Shown: positions 12,656 to 24,056 of the stretch, piece by piece | Position numbering within the stretch: position 1 is the first letter of the stretch | Layout of the letters: each line of letters opens with the position of its first letter | Source of the DNA: Dryas octopetala | Lineage: Eukaryota > Streptophyta > Magnoliopsida > Rosales > Rosaceae | Assembly (NCBI GenBank): GCA_963921425.1 | Contig: OY992834.1 | Location: forward strand, 13,890,164 to 13,954,163 | DNA length: 64,000 nucleotides | Direction of reading: 5' to 3' | Translations under genes and position numbers: made by a program | The notes under the pieces: model-generated | What the model was told of the DNA's origin: nothing | The model's database searches: none | The model's input: the letters and a program-made list of their open reading frames with translations, nothing else

Positions 12656-13353
12656 GGGCTAATTACAAAATATATCTCCCAGGTTTGCTGCCATTTTCAA
12701 TCCCCCCATAAGATTACATACAATTTCAATTTACGTCAATGTCGCCGATTGCCAAATTTTCATTTAGTCAACTGTTAAGCGATGACATGACATGTACGGG
12801 ATCTATTTTTTTCTTATGTGAAAATTCAATTGCCACTATGTGAATAATATATATTAACCATTTTTTGAGAAATATATGTAATATTTTAAAAATTTTAAAA
12901 ATGAAATAAAATAAAATAAAAAACTAAAAACCCAAAAGTTTCCCACCGCAGACACCCACACCACTGACCACTGACCACTCCCTCCTCTCCCTTGCTCCTC
13001 ATTCTTCTCCACCCACCCAAACCCCTTCAAGAGTCCCTCTTCACATCCCAATCACCCATATTATCTGAATGGAATTGCCTAACACATCAAGAAAGCCTAC
13101 ACCAAGGCTCATGAACCCAACCCTACCACCCACTTTGAAACCTCCACTGACATCGCCACAACTACCGCACCCGAGTTCAATCACAAAGAGGCACACCAAT
13201 TAATGGTTCCAACTAGTCAAACTTAACGGAAGAGTTGCATTAGCTACATTGACTTAAATTAAAAACTACATGTAGTACATTGAAAAAATTAAAACCATAT
13301 GGGGGAAATTGAAAATGAATGCAAACTTAGGAGGGGTACTTTGTAATTAACCC
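12656..13353. mobile_element. Mutator-type non-autonomous element, 698 bp
   Basis: TIRs begin GGGCTAATTACAAA on the left and GGGTTAATTACAAA on the right (reverse complement) and extend imperfectly for about 90 bp, sharing TTTCAAT and AAGTCAATGT-like phrases. The flanks 12647-12655 and 13354-13362 both read TATATATAA (9 bp), although such an AT-rich duplication is weak evidence alone. The centre (about 12930-13200) is C-rich and unlike the ends, so it may be a captured host fragment, source unknown. Confidence 0.7.
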
Positions 13354-13684
13354 TATATATAATGAGCATTATTACTCACTAAAACCTGCTACTATATATA
13401 TTTTGGGAATCATGCTCCTTGTTAATGTTGAAATGAAATGGACAAAATATCCTGAGGGAACGTTGTATATGAGGTGAGGTTGAAACTTTTTCTTTTTCGA
13501 TACAAAGTTAAGGTTGAAAGTGAAACTTCATTTTTGTAATAATGGGGAAAAGTTAATAAAACAAAGAAGAGATTATGTATCTGAAATTAATAGAACTATA
13601 TTTTGTTAACTACCCTAAAATTGGATTTGTGGGAGGACTAGTCGAATATGTGGCTTAATATGATTGCTACATGCATTATTATTA

Positions 13685-14218
13685 GGGCACATTTATTTGG
13701 GCAGAATCCAGATCAAGAATGTGAAATGGTTTTCCATTCCATAAAGATATGTTACTGGTTCACGGATTTAGGACTTGCAAATGTGTATGAAATTTCGTTC
13801 CAAATTTGGGTAAGCACACTCTTAAGAATGACTTACCTTTTATATAGGTATGAGATACCTATGAAAGGGAGAATTTGGAATTTGCCATTATCTTCACTTG
13901 GGAAAACATTTATTATGGGATCTTATTATCAAATTATCCTTACTATAATTTGAAAATCTCATTTTACTTAGTCAAGTATAAATAATTTTTACAATAAAAG
14001 AGTATTATTGGAAAATAAGTATTGATTTATATTACTCCCGTAACCAAACAATGGAATGGTAGCATTTTCAAACACTGAAATGGAAATTATTCGTTCCCAT
14101 CTCTCTGAAATAAGTATGATTATGACATTTTCAATGAATTCATTTCGTCTTCACATCTCTCTATATTAAGCATGATTATGACATTTTCAATGAATTCATT
14201 CCGCAAACCAAACGGAGC
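13685..14218. mobile_element. Possible Tourist-like (PIF/Harbinger) MITE
   Basis: Left end GGGCACATTTATTTGG and right end (reverse complement) GCTCCGTTTGGTTTGCGG are loosely similar, and TTA flanks both sides (13682-13684 and 14219-14221). A direct repeat of about 54 bp containing GATTATGACATTTTCAATGA occurs twice near 14099-14204. The 101-residue frame at 13648-13953 resembles nothing known to me. Low to moderate certainty. Confidence 0.45.
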
Positions 14219-14528
14219 TTAGCCAAGAAAATGAAAGTGCTCCGCAGCAAAGCAATTGTGCTGCCCATGGCTCCCTTGAATTCTTAGTAATAATAGCAAT
14301 TGCCTCTTATGAGTTATGATTACATGCTGTTTGTCTCAGCCAATAAAGAGAAGGTTTGAAGTTCACATTTGGAACTAGCCACTGTACCTGAAATTATATA
14401 CTAAAGTAATTGCACTGCTTGAATTCTATTGGACCAACAAGGAGGAGCTGCCAACTTCTTGTGGCTGTATAAAGACCAAGGTGTTGCTCCACTTCAATTC
14501 ATTTCATTCTAAGAAAAATAGAAAGAGA

Positions 14529-14702
14529 TGAACAGAAAAAGATTTTTAGGTTTAGGGTTTTCAATATTATTTCTGCTTAATTGATTAAGACCACAAAGTG
14601 TGGTTTATATACACGGGCCTATAACTAAAATACAGAATTAATAAATTACCTAATTAATTCTAATAATTACACAATAACCACATGGGTTGACTCACATCAA
14701 CA
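14529..14702 (-). repeat. 3' LTR of copia element 1
   Basis: 174 bp, TGAACAG to ATCAACA on the plus strand. It matches 19052-19226 except for a missing G in an ATACAGG phrase. The polypurine tract lies just inside at 14703-14712. Confidence 0.95.
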
Positions 14703-14709
14703 CTTCCCC

Positions 14710-17700
14710 TCAAGTTGGTGTATATATATCGCACATGCCCAACTTGTCTAGTGAGTCCAAAAACACCCTATTTGCTACGGCCTTGGTCAACACATCTGCA
14801 AGCTGATCCTCAGACTTCACAAATGGGAAGTTGATAATCTTAGCTTCAAGCTTCTCTTTAATGAAGTGTCGATCAATCTCAATGTGTTTTGTTCTATCAT
14901 GCTAAACAGGATTATGTGCTATATCAATAGCAGATTTGTTATCACAAAACAAGTCCATAGGCTTGGTAGGTGGACACCCTAAATCAGTCAATAAATGTCT
15001 CAACCATAAAAGTTCAACTACTCCAAGTGCCATACCTTTGTATTCAGCCTCTGCACTTGATCTAGATACAACCGATTGCTTTTTACTCCTCCAGGTCACC
15101 AAGTTTCCTCCTACAAAGGTAAAGTAGCCTGAGGTAGACCTTCTATCATCTGCTGAACCACCCCAGTCTGCATCAGAAAAACCTTCAACATTCACATGAC
15201 CATGATTAGCAAACAACAACCCTTTACCAGGTGCAGATTTTAAATACCGCAAAATTCGCTCCACAGCATCCATATGAGGTTTACACGGGGCATGCATAAA
15301 CTGGCTTACTACACTAACCGCATAAGCAATGTCAGGTCTAGTGTGAGACAAATATATCAATCTTCCAACAAGTCTCTGATATCGCCCCTTATCTGCAGGC
15401 AAGGCCCCCAAACACTCGAAAAGTCTATGGTTTTGGTCCATAGGAGTGACAGCTGGCTTACACCCAAGCATACCAGTTTCAGACAACAAGTCTAAAACAT
15501 ATTTCCTTTGAGATAGGAATATGCCATGTTTAGACCGAGCAACTTCTATCCCAAGAAAGAACTTCAAGTCCCCCAGCTGTTTCATTTCAAACTCTCTAGA
15601 CAAGTACCTCTGCAAATTAGAGATTTCCTCATAATCATCTCCAGTCATAACCATATCATCAATGTAAATGATAAGAGCAGTAATCTTCTTCCCCCTTTTC
15701 TTTAGGAACAAAGTATGATCAAAATTACTCTGCCGATAACCATAGTTCTTCATTGCACGGGTGAATCTCCCAAACCAGGCTCTTGGAGATTGTTTAAGAC
15801 CATATAAAGACTTTCTCAGTCTACATACTAATCTTGTATTATCAAATTCTGGTATACCTGGAGGAGGATCCATGTATACTTCTTCAGTCAAATCACCATG
15901 GAGAAAGGCATTCTTTACATCAAACTGAAGGAGTGGCCAATCTTTGTTAGCGGCCAAAGACAACAGAACCCGTACTGTATTCAACTTGGCCACTGGAGCA
16001 AACGTCTACAAGTAGTCTATGCCATAGGACTGTGTATAACCCTTTGCTACCAACCTTGCCTTATACCTTTCAACTGATCCATCAGCTTTGTGTTTGACTG
16101 CAAACACCCATCTGCATCCAACTGTCTTCTTCCCCTTAGGTAGAGAAACCAACTCCCAGGTTGAATTCTTCTGTAATGCCGCCATTTCTTCAGCCATAGC
16201 CTTGGTCCATCTAGAATCTGCAAGAGCATCCTGCAATCTACTAGGAATAGAAACAGAAGATAATTGCAGAACATACGATTCATATGACTTTGAAAGCCTA
16301 ACAGATGACACATGATTATTAATTGAGTACCTAACTTTGGCATTTGGATCTGGCTCATATTTAGCTGGTGGTTGTCCTCGGTTAGACCGAGGAGGAAGTG
16401 TAAATTTAGAAGTATTAGAAACAAGATTTGAACCAGAATGTGAATCGAGAGTATTGTTTGTTACCTCAATGGATGAAGAAGATTGATTCAATGGAGTAGG
16501 AGATATGTCGGTACTATCATGGAGTGGTGATTCCTCAGGCTCAGAATTCGTGGGTTGTTGTCCTACCATATCCTCAGTATCATCCCCAGTAATTTCCGCA
16601 ATCTCAGTCTCATCCGCAGTAATTTCTGCAGTCTCAGTCTCATTCTCAGACTCAGACACTGGGTGATCAGTAGTCTGTTCTGACCCTTCCTCAAAGAACA
16701 ACATATCATCTCGATTCTGCACTTCACTAGAAACCTCCCCCTGAAGGGTAGAATCCAATGGACGGGGAGAATAAAAAAGTTGATGTTCATGAAAAGTGAC
16801 ATCCATAGAAACATAGAAGCGCTGAGTAGAAGGATGATAGCACCGGTACCCCTTCTGGGATGGACCATAACCAACAAAAACACACTCTAAAGCCCGAGAT
16901 GCGAGCTTGGATCGCTGATGAGAATGTAAATGCACAAAAAAAACACACCCAAAAACCCGGGGTTCCAAATGAAGGATACCTGGGAGAGAGACAAAATCCG
17001 AGAGAACATCCAAAGGTCGCCGAAAGTCAAGGACACTAGATGGGGTCCGATTAATCAGATAGACGGCAGAACTCAAGGCATCACCCCAGAACAAAGAAGG
17101 CACATGACCGCCCAGAAGAAGGGACCGAGTGACTTCCAATAAATGTCGATTTTTGCGTTCAGCAACCCCATTCTGTTGTGGAGAATGAGCGCAAGAAGTC
17201 TGATGAAGGATCCCCGCAGAAGCAAAATACTGAGTCAACTCTGTATTAACAAACTCACCGCCATTATCTGAGCGCAAAACCTTAATAGGACAGGCAAACT
17301 GGGTGAGGACCATATGATGAAAAAGGCGAAAAACAGCACACACATCACTTTTATGTTTCAGAAGATAAACCCAAGTCATTCTAGTACAATCGTTAATAAA
17401 TGTCACAAACCATTTCATTCCTTTATGTGTACCACACGGGGCCGGACCCCAAACATCCGAGTGGACCAAAGCAAAAGGAACATCCATACGTGTAGCACTA
17501 GAAGGAAACACTGAACGATGGCTTTTGGCCAACACACAAACTTCACAATTAAAATTGGAAATGTTCAATCCACGAAATAAAGAGGGAAATAAACGCCGAA
17601 GATAACTAAAGGACGGATGACCAAGTCGGCGATGCCACAACCAAATCTTCTTCTGATTTTCGGAGGAACCATCACTAACTAGACTCACAATGCCACGACC

Positions 17701-18162
17701 ATCTGAAGCGGAAACCCCACTATCCAGATAGTACAATCCACCACTCTTTCTACCACTGCCAATCTTCTCCTTGGTATGAATGTCCTGGAAAACACAATGG
17801 GTAGGAAAGAATGTGGCCACACAATTATGAGTTTTGGTTAGTTGACTAACAGAAATAAGGTTACAATTCAAGGAAGGAACAAACAGCACATTATGCAAAG
17901 ACAAATCAGAGGAAAAGGATACCGTGCCATCTCCTAAAATAGGAGACGACACACCATTGACATTGACAATAAATGGCTTAGAATAGACAGACGAAAAATG
18001 ACTAAAAACATAACGATCAGAAGTTATATGATCCGTAGCACCTGTATCAATTATCCATGCACCATCACTAGTACAAGCAGAAGTACTCAAAACAGAGTTA
18101 GAGATACCTGACTTGACAACAGACCTGGAAGAACTAACAGAGGTCACCCTGGAATGCATCAT
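14710..18162 (-). pseudogene. Copia pol polyprotein with two nonsense codons
   Basis: A single minus-strand frame runs from an ATG near 18162 (open upstream to 18237) to a stop at 14710-14712. In order it shows an aspartic protease (WIIDTGATDHIT), the GAG-pre-integrase region (HRRLGHP, then CEVCVLAKSH), the integrase core with its three acidic residues (HSDVWGP, LRSDNGGEF, NGVAERKNR), reverse transcriptase (DVKNAFLHGDL, YIDDMVMTG) and RNase H (SDADWGG, CDNKSAIDIAHNP, RHFIKE). Two in-frame TAG codons break it: 16006-16008, just before the usual TFAPVAK of RT, and 14902-14904 within RNase H. There is no frameshift. The copy probably moved using proteins supplied by relatives. Confidence 0.93.
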
Positions 18163-18237
18163 TTTTTTTTTCTTCTTGCACAAAGCAACACAGAGCAAGC
18201 AGATCACAACGAAGGCACACGCACAGTGGGAAACCAC

Positions 18238-19035
18238 TCGGGCAGCAGGGGCACAAACTGTTGTCTCACAGGATGTCGCACAGGTGATTGGGCGCTGTCA
18301 AGACCGTCGCACAGAGCCGAGTGGGTGCTGCCAGCAGCAGAATTGGTGCACCAGTGATCGGTGTACCAGCGACCCACTGCCAACAGAAGTACGGCTCGTG
18401 CACGAAGATGAAAGACACAAGCAAGCAGAGTGCCCAGGCAGCGGGGCAGTGCGCACAGTCAGCCGGAGACTCACACAGGCAGGCGGAGGCGATGTGCGCT
18501 CGCGGCAGGCGGGTTGACGCGGCGTCTCTGGCGCACGAGTAGCAGTCGCACGCGCAGACAGACGAGTTGGAGCTTCGCACAGGCAGGTGGGGCGGCGTCA
18601 GTGTGCGCAGTCAGTCGGTGCAGACTGGGCAGCGCACAGAGAAGCGAATGGCGTCGGGTCGGCGTCGTTGCGACTGGACAGCGCACAAGGAAGAAGACGG
18701 CGTCGTCGCTGCGACTGGTCGGCGCACAGAGGAGACTGGTCGGCGTGGAGCAGTAGAGAGGGGGGTGTGCAGCGATCGACGATGACAGGGGGTGTGCAGT
18801 GAGCGACGGTGGCAGGAGGGTGCGCAGTGAGCGACGGTGGCAGGAGGGTGCGCAGCGAACGATGGTGGCAGGGGGGTGTGCAGTGAGCGACGGTGGCAGG
18901 GGGTGCGTGTGCAGCGGACGATGGCAGGGAAGGGGTGTGCAGTGGATGGTGGCAGCGGAAAGGAACACAAACAGTTACGTACAGTAACAGAATTTTTCTG
19001 GAAAAAAATTCTTCAAAAACCAGTTCGGTAGAGAA
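18238..19035 (-). repeat. GC-rich repeated leader of copia element 1
   Basis: This 0.8-kb stretch lies between primer-binding site and protease, where copia elements normally encode gag. It is far more GC-rich than its surroundings and partly repetitive: around 18785-18957 a unit near 30 bp holding AGTGAGCGACGGTGGCAG recurs about five times, and around 18590-18740 phrases such as CGGCGCACAGAG recur. No frame shows gag features or a CCHC knuckle; open frames here follow from composition. Confidence 0.75.
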
Positions 19036-19051
19036 CCATGCTCTGATACCA
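19036..19051 (-). other. Primer-binding site of copia element 1
   Basis: On the minus strand, immediately after the 5' LTR, the sequence reads TGGTATCAGAGCATGG. The first 12 bases are the standard copia site for initiator tRNA-Met. Confidence 0.9.
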
Positions 19052-19226
19052 TGAACAGAAAAAGATTTTTAGGTTTAGGGTTTTCAATATTATTTCTGCT
19101 TAATTGATTAAGACCACAAAGTGTGGTTTATATACACGGGCCTATAACTAAAATACAGGAATTAATAAATTACCTAATTAATTCTAATAATTACACAATA
19201 ACCACATGGGTTGACTCACATCAACA
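19052..19226 (-). repeat. 5' LTR of copia element 1
   Basis: 175 bp, one base longer than its partner at 14529-14702. It should carry the element's promoter, but no TATA box could be singled out. AGAGA follows it on the plus strand. Confidence 0.95.
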
Positions 19227-19231
19227 AGAGA

Positions 19232-19894
19232 GAGGTTGGTTTTTAGAGAAATCAGTGAGTGAGTTCAAGTGTACAGAGACAGGTAGTGGTTGAGAGAGTC
19301 AGAGCAGAGAAGGGGTGTACTTGGGTTTTTGGGGCAGAGAGGTTGAGAGATATTGTATCCTACCATTTTGTTTGTTTGTTTTTTTTTGGCCACTGATCCT
19401 AACATTTTGTTTAAAGACTAAAACGCATTGAAAAAATTTCATGAAAGGTGGTTATGATGCAAATCTTGATTATGGTGCAAATTACAAATAAATCCCTCAG
19501 CTATATCATGCTTGCAACTGCCTTTCAAGGTTTGGTCCCCTCTGTCCCCAACCACCATATTATCCTCAACAAGCGTCAACAAATCAAAAAGCTTAAAACA
19601 AAAGCCATAATAATATATGCACACATAACGTAGCATATATAGATTGATAAAAGAAAAACAAAAATGAGGGAGACAACAACTACAACAACAACCTACCAAT
19701 TTGCCAAATTTAGTTTCATCAAAATTCAAGACCACCCTCTAAACCCTCTCTCTCCCTCTCTCTCACCCCCCTCAAACCCATAACCGCCCTATACCCTTTT
19801 TCCCTCCCAACAACAAATTTCAATAACATTCAAACAAACAACCAAGATTGATTCCATTGATTGATTGATCATCACAAGAATCAGTCAATCAATC
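19232..19894 (+). promoter_or_regulatory. Upstream region and probable 5' UTR of the MFS transporter gene
   Basis: Between the copia insertion and the ATG at 19895. A CT-rich stretch, CTCTCTCCCTCTCTCTC, lies near 19745-19770, a common feature of plant 5' leaders. The copia element sits only about 670 bp upstream of the start codon, so it may affect expression; that is inference. Confidence 0.5.
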
Positions 19895-22800
19895 ATGGTA
19901 GGCCAATCAAGAAAATGGATGATACTTGTGGCAACAACATGGATTCAGGCATTCACAGGCACAAACTTCGATTTCTCATCCTACTCCTCTGATCTGAAAT
20001 CTGTGCTTGGGATTTCACAGGTGCAGCTCAACTATCTCTCTGTGGCCTCAGACATGGGCAAGGCCTTTGGATGGTGTTCTGGGGTCACTCTCATGTATTT
20101 TCCATTGTGGGTGGTCATGTTCATAGCTGCCTTCATGGGTTTGTTTGGTTATGGCCTCCAGTGGTTTGTCATTCAAAGAGTCATCTCTCTGCCTTATGTT
20201 CTGGTTAGTTTGACAACTCTTTCTTTAATTAATTCCTTAATTCTCTTTCTTGAAATTTTATTATGATCATGTTGTTGAAGTGGGTTTCTTTGTTTTTTTT
20301 TGGGATTTCTATTTCCTTTTTTTTTTTTTTTTCTTTCTTTAATTTTAGTCTTGTCTTTTCTTGGGGAAACCAGTGAAATTTTGACCTAAAATTGGTGAAG
20401 CTCTAACCGCCACACAGAACTACCACAACCACAAGCATCGAGGTTGGTGCATTGATTTCCTACTTTTTATAAGTCCTATATAAGTCAAACTGTAGAAAGA
20501 GACAGTTAACAAATAGCAAGTGAGACAAAACACATCCATCAGTGTCAATCTACCAGTTTTTTATGAAAAATTTCAAACCATTTAAGGTTGTGGAGCCACT
20601 AATAACTTCTATAGATTTTTTTTTTTTTTTGGTTTTTATTCTATAGTTTTTGTTTTTTATTGAGTTTTTATTCTATAGTTGTGTGCATAAAAAATTATAA
20701 ACAACAAATTATATTGAAACTTCAAAATAATCAATCACCAATAATAAATTTTAATTTAAGTAATCAAATAAAATGAAATTTAAGATTTATTTAAGATTTA
20801 AAATGAAATATAGACTAGCATATGTCTGAGGCCCCTAAGGGTGCATATTTTTTTTTAGCAGAAAGAAAAAGAAATTTTAACTAAGATGTAAATAGCTAAA
20901 TTATATTTTAGGTTCCTTAGAAGGGAAGTGTCTTTATCTTTGACATTTATAGCAAGTCAGTGTCACTCTTCTATTATACGATCCCAAATGTTAGTGAAAC
21001 ATTATCTTATGTCCTGATGTTTTCTCGAAATTAGCATCTTATAGATTAGAATAAATTCATTATTTTTATTCGGAAATAGATTAAAGATAGGACTAAAAAA
21101 ATTAGTTGCACTGGTAAGTCAAATTTTTTTATTTTCTTGGTCTGTATAAGTCGAAGTTATTAATCAGTCAAAAATCCAAAAACACAAAGAAGGAGTTTTG
21201 CTAGCTATGAGCCATCGAGGGAAATAAAAAATATTCTATAACCGACACCTACATTTTATGTGTCTATTTATCTCATTATGTACTAAAATTGATAGATATG
21301 ATGAATATATATCTATATATCTGGTTACATAAAAATTGTATCTATAAGAGCAAGATACAAATATTGTAATTACTAATTATATTAGATCCTGTCTCTTATA
21401 GAAATAAATTCAATTTATCAAATAAATGAGTCGTAAGACTTTATAGAGGTGAGACTTATACATGATGTAGATTTTATTTTTTTGAGATGTGATTATCACT
21501 GTTCCTAGTAAAATAAGGTACAAATAATTCTATTGGTCATTGACTCATTGGTTGATTCGAAACCGCATCAATCAAACAATTGTTATTTGTTAAAGTTATT
21601 GACCTAACAAAACCTTATCATGAAAATATAAAAAATTAGTAAAGAAAAAAAAAAATTACCTAGAAATTCTAAGGTTTAAAGAAATTACAAGTAGGGCTTA
21701 GTTTACTGTGGTGAGAGAAGAAAGATGAAGTTGAAGTAGTGAAAAATGTTGAGGGACAAAGATATATAGGCATATATGTAACTATGTAACTTTACTAATT
21801 TATCCTAATGACTTCATAGTTCATACCAAAAGAAATTTATTCTATGGACTTGTGTGAAGGTTGCCAAATTATCCTTCAGATCTATTGATAAAACAACTAG
21901 TTGTTTTGTTAAAGGAAGTTCTTAAAATAAATTAACAAATAACGTTTGGCAAAGCTTCAAAACTTCTCTATGAATTGAATTGGTTATATATATATATATA
22001 TATATATACAGTAGATAAGTAAAGCTTTCATTTTGTAGACCATTATGAGAGACTTACCTGAAAAACACCAATCTCAAATAAGTCATCTGCAATCACAACC
22101 GAACTATCATTAATTATTTCACTTCGATCATCACTCTTAACTGTATAATCTGTCTTTCATGATTTTTTTAGTTTCAATTCTCTTTTTGTTCTTATAAGAA
22201 TGTGGCCACAAAACAAGCCAGACCAAGATTTCCTCTTTTCATCTTCTAAAATGGTTAAAATATATATAGTTTAATGTAAAAATAGCAACCAACATTTGGA
22301 AACAAAACAAAAACAAATTAGTGAGGCTCAAAAAACAAGCTAGCTAAGCCTAAAATTCTTAATTTGTTGCAGGATTCCTAATCTTTCTGCTTGCACCATT
22401 CACATCCCCAAATCCTTTGCTCATGTGCACAATCCATGATGTGAACTCGAGTATTATGATCAACTGGAAATACATAGCATTCATAACTAGCTTTGCGTGA
22501 CCCAAATCCAGAAGGTAATGTTAATTTTTCGTTTGGCAGGTATTCCTTTTATGCTTGTTGGCTGGATGTAGCATCTGCTGGTTCAACACTGTCTGCTATG
22601 TTTTATGCATCCGACACTTCCAAGCCAACCGGGCATTGGCATTGTCCCTCACAATCAGTTTCAATGGGGTAAGTGCAGCTCTGTACACCCTCATTGCCAA
22701 TGCAGTAAACCCAAATGATGACACCATCTATCTCTTCCTAAATGCACTAGTTCCGCTCTTCACATCAGGTGTTGCACTCATCCCCATACTCTTCACATCA

Positions 22801-24056
22801 GGTGTTGCACTCATCCCCATACGCCGCCAACCCCCTATTCACCCACTTCCTGCAGAGGCCACTCGCCCTGACTCCATCATTTTTCTTTGCCTAAACATCC
22901 TAGCTGTGATCACTGGCCTATATCTCCTCCTCATCAACTCACTATCCTCTAATGCATCAACAGCTCGGATGCTCTTAGTGGGTGCTATTTCTCTCCTGAT
23001 CCTACCTTTGTGCCTGCCTGGTATTGCATATGCTCGGGAGTGGGCTCGTAGGAACATCCCCTCGAGCTTCCGCTTTGATAACTCATCAACCTTTAATTTG
23101 GTTGACCCTGATGATCTTGAGCTCCATAAGGAACTCATTGCAGAAAGTGAAAGTGTTAATGCCACAAGTAACACTGCTTATGGGCTGATGGACAAGGAAG
23201 GCTGTTTGGGGTGTTTTGCTGGTTTTGGGAAGGTGATGGAGAAAGACAAGCTAACAGCGCTAGGTGAAGAGCATTCAGCTAGTTTGCTCGTACGCCGGTG
23301 GGATTTTTGGCTATACTATGTGGCATATTTTTGTGGGGGAACCATTGGGTTGGTCTATAGCAACAATCTTGGGCAGATTTCACAATCACTTGGATACAGT
23401 TCGCTGACTAGCTCTCTTGTCACACTATACTCTGCATGCTCCTTCTTTGGTCGTTTGCTATCGGCTGCCCCAGATTTCCTGCGTGAGTATGTATCTAGAA
23501 AACTATAGCTTTTATCAATTGGAGAATGAGAAAAGCAATATGCCATAAAAGCTAACCTGCTTCTTGCTAATGCAGTAAGGTCTATTTTGCAAGAACTGGA
23601 TGGCTTGCAGTCGCTCTAATACCAACACCAATTGCCTTCGTTTTGCTTACTGCTTCAGGCAGTGAGGCTATGTTGCGTGCCGGTACAGGGTTGATCGGGA
23701 TAAGCTCTGGGTTTGTTTTTGCTGCAGCTGTGTCAGTCACATCAGAGCTTTTCGGGCCAAACAGCGCCGGGGTAAACCACAACATTCTCATAACCAACAT
23801 CCCAATTGGCTCACTACTATACGGCCTTCTTGCAGCTCTAGTGTATGATTCCAATGAAGGAAGCTCAACAACCCAGGTGAGCTTGTTAAAGGAAGCAACA
23901 TTGTGCATGGGTAGATCATGCTATCGGCAGACATTTATATGGTGGGGATGTATTTCAATAATAGGATTAGCTTCAAGTTTCTTGCTATTCCTAAGGACCA
24001 GGACTGCTTACAATCGCTTTGAGAGGAATCGGACTCAGACACAATCCTCCTCTTAG
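19895..24056 (+). CDS. Nodulin-like/MFS transporter, NFD4 type
   Basis: Exons 19895-20203, 22540-23490 and 23580-24056 give 578 residues, about the usual length. The start is the ATG giving MVGQSRKWMILVATTW, typical of this family. The protein is a multi-pass membrane protein: an N-terminal nodulin-like half (about 1-240) with SYSSDLKSVLGISQVQLNYL, a hydrophilic loop with HKELIAESE, then an MFS half (SFFGRLLSAAPDFLR, then NSAGVNHNILITNIPIGS). The transported substrate is unknown for this type. Oddities: a perfect 33-bp tandem duplication at 22756-22821 repeats eleven residues, and the exon 2-3 junction is ambiguous. The chosen splice uses a weak GTATCT donor at 23491 and acceptor AG at 23578-23579, which keeps the expected spacing between FLR and VYFARTGW. 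Confidence 0.88.
20204..22539 (+). other. Long intron 1 of the MFS transporter gene
   Basis: The 2.3-kb intron has donor GTTAGT and acceptor GGCAG. It contains T-rich runs and a TA microsatellite near 21981-22010. A segment at about 22374-22500 follows a good acceptor (TTGTTGCAG) and is open for about 40 residues in one frame, but its phase does not fit exon 1. Confidence 0.7.
22756..22821 (+). repeat. Perfect 33-bp in-frame tandem duplication in exon 2
   Basis: Two identical 33-bp units, 22756-22788 and 22789-22821, each encode LFTSGVALIPI. The frame is kept and eleven residues are added, probably within or next to a membrane segment. Related proteins as I recall them have one copy. Confidence 0.95.

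Larger units (their letters stand above)
14529..19226 (-). mobile_element. Ty1/copia LTR retrotransposon 1, recent, without recognisable gag
   Basis: The LTRs at 14529-14702 and 19052-19226 differ only by one extra G, implying recent insertion. They start TG and end CA and are flanked by AGAGA (14524-14528 and 19227-19231). Read on the minus strand, the 5' LTR is the right one. It is followed by a primer-binding site TGGTATCAGAGC, matching the initiator-tRNA-Met 3' end, and the 3' LTR is preceded by the polypurine tract GAGGGGAAG. Pol follows the copia order protease, integrase, RT, RNase H, but two in-frame stops interrupt it. No gag is recognisable between primer site and protease. Confidence 0.95.

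Noticed and set aside
18266..18968. Overlapping frames in the leader of copia element 1 as a gag gene
   Set aside because: No capsid core or CCHC knuckle, and the block is repetitive.
22555..23508. A separate 317-residue transporter gene
   Set aside because: It is exon 2 of the MFS gene; the frame begins without ATG directly after a splice acceptor, and family sequence continues in exon 3.
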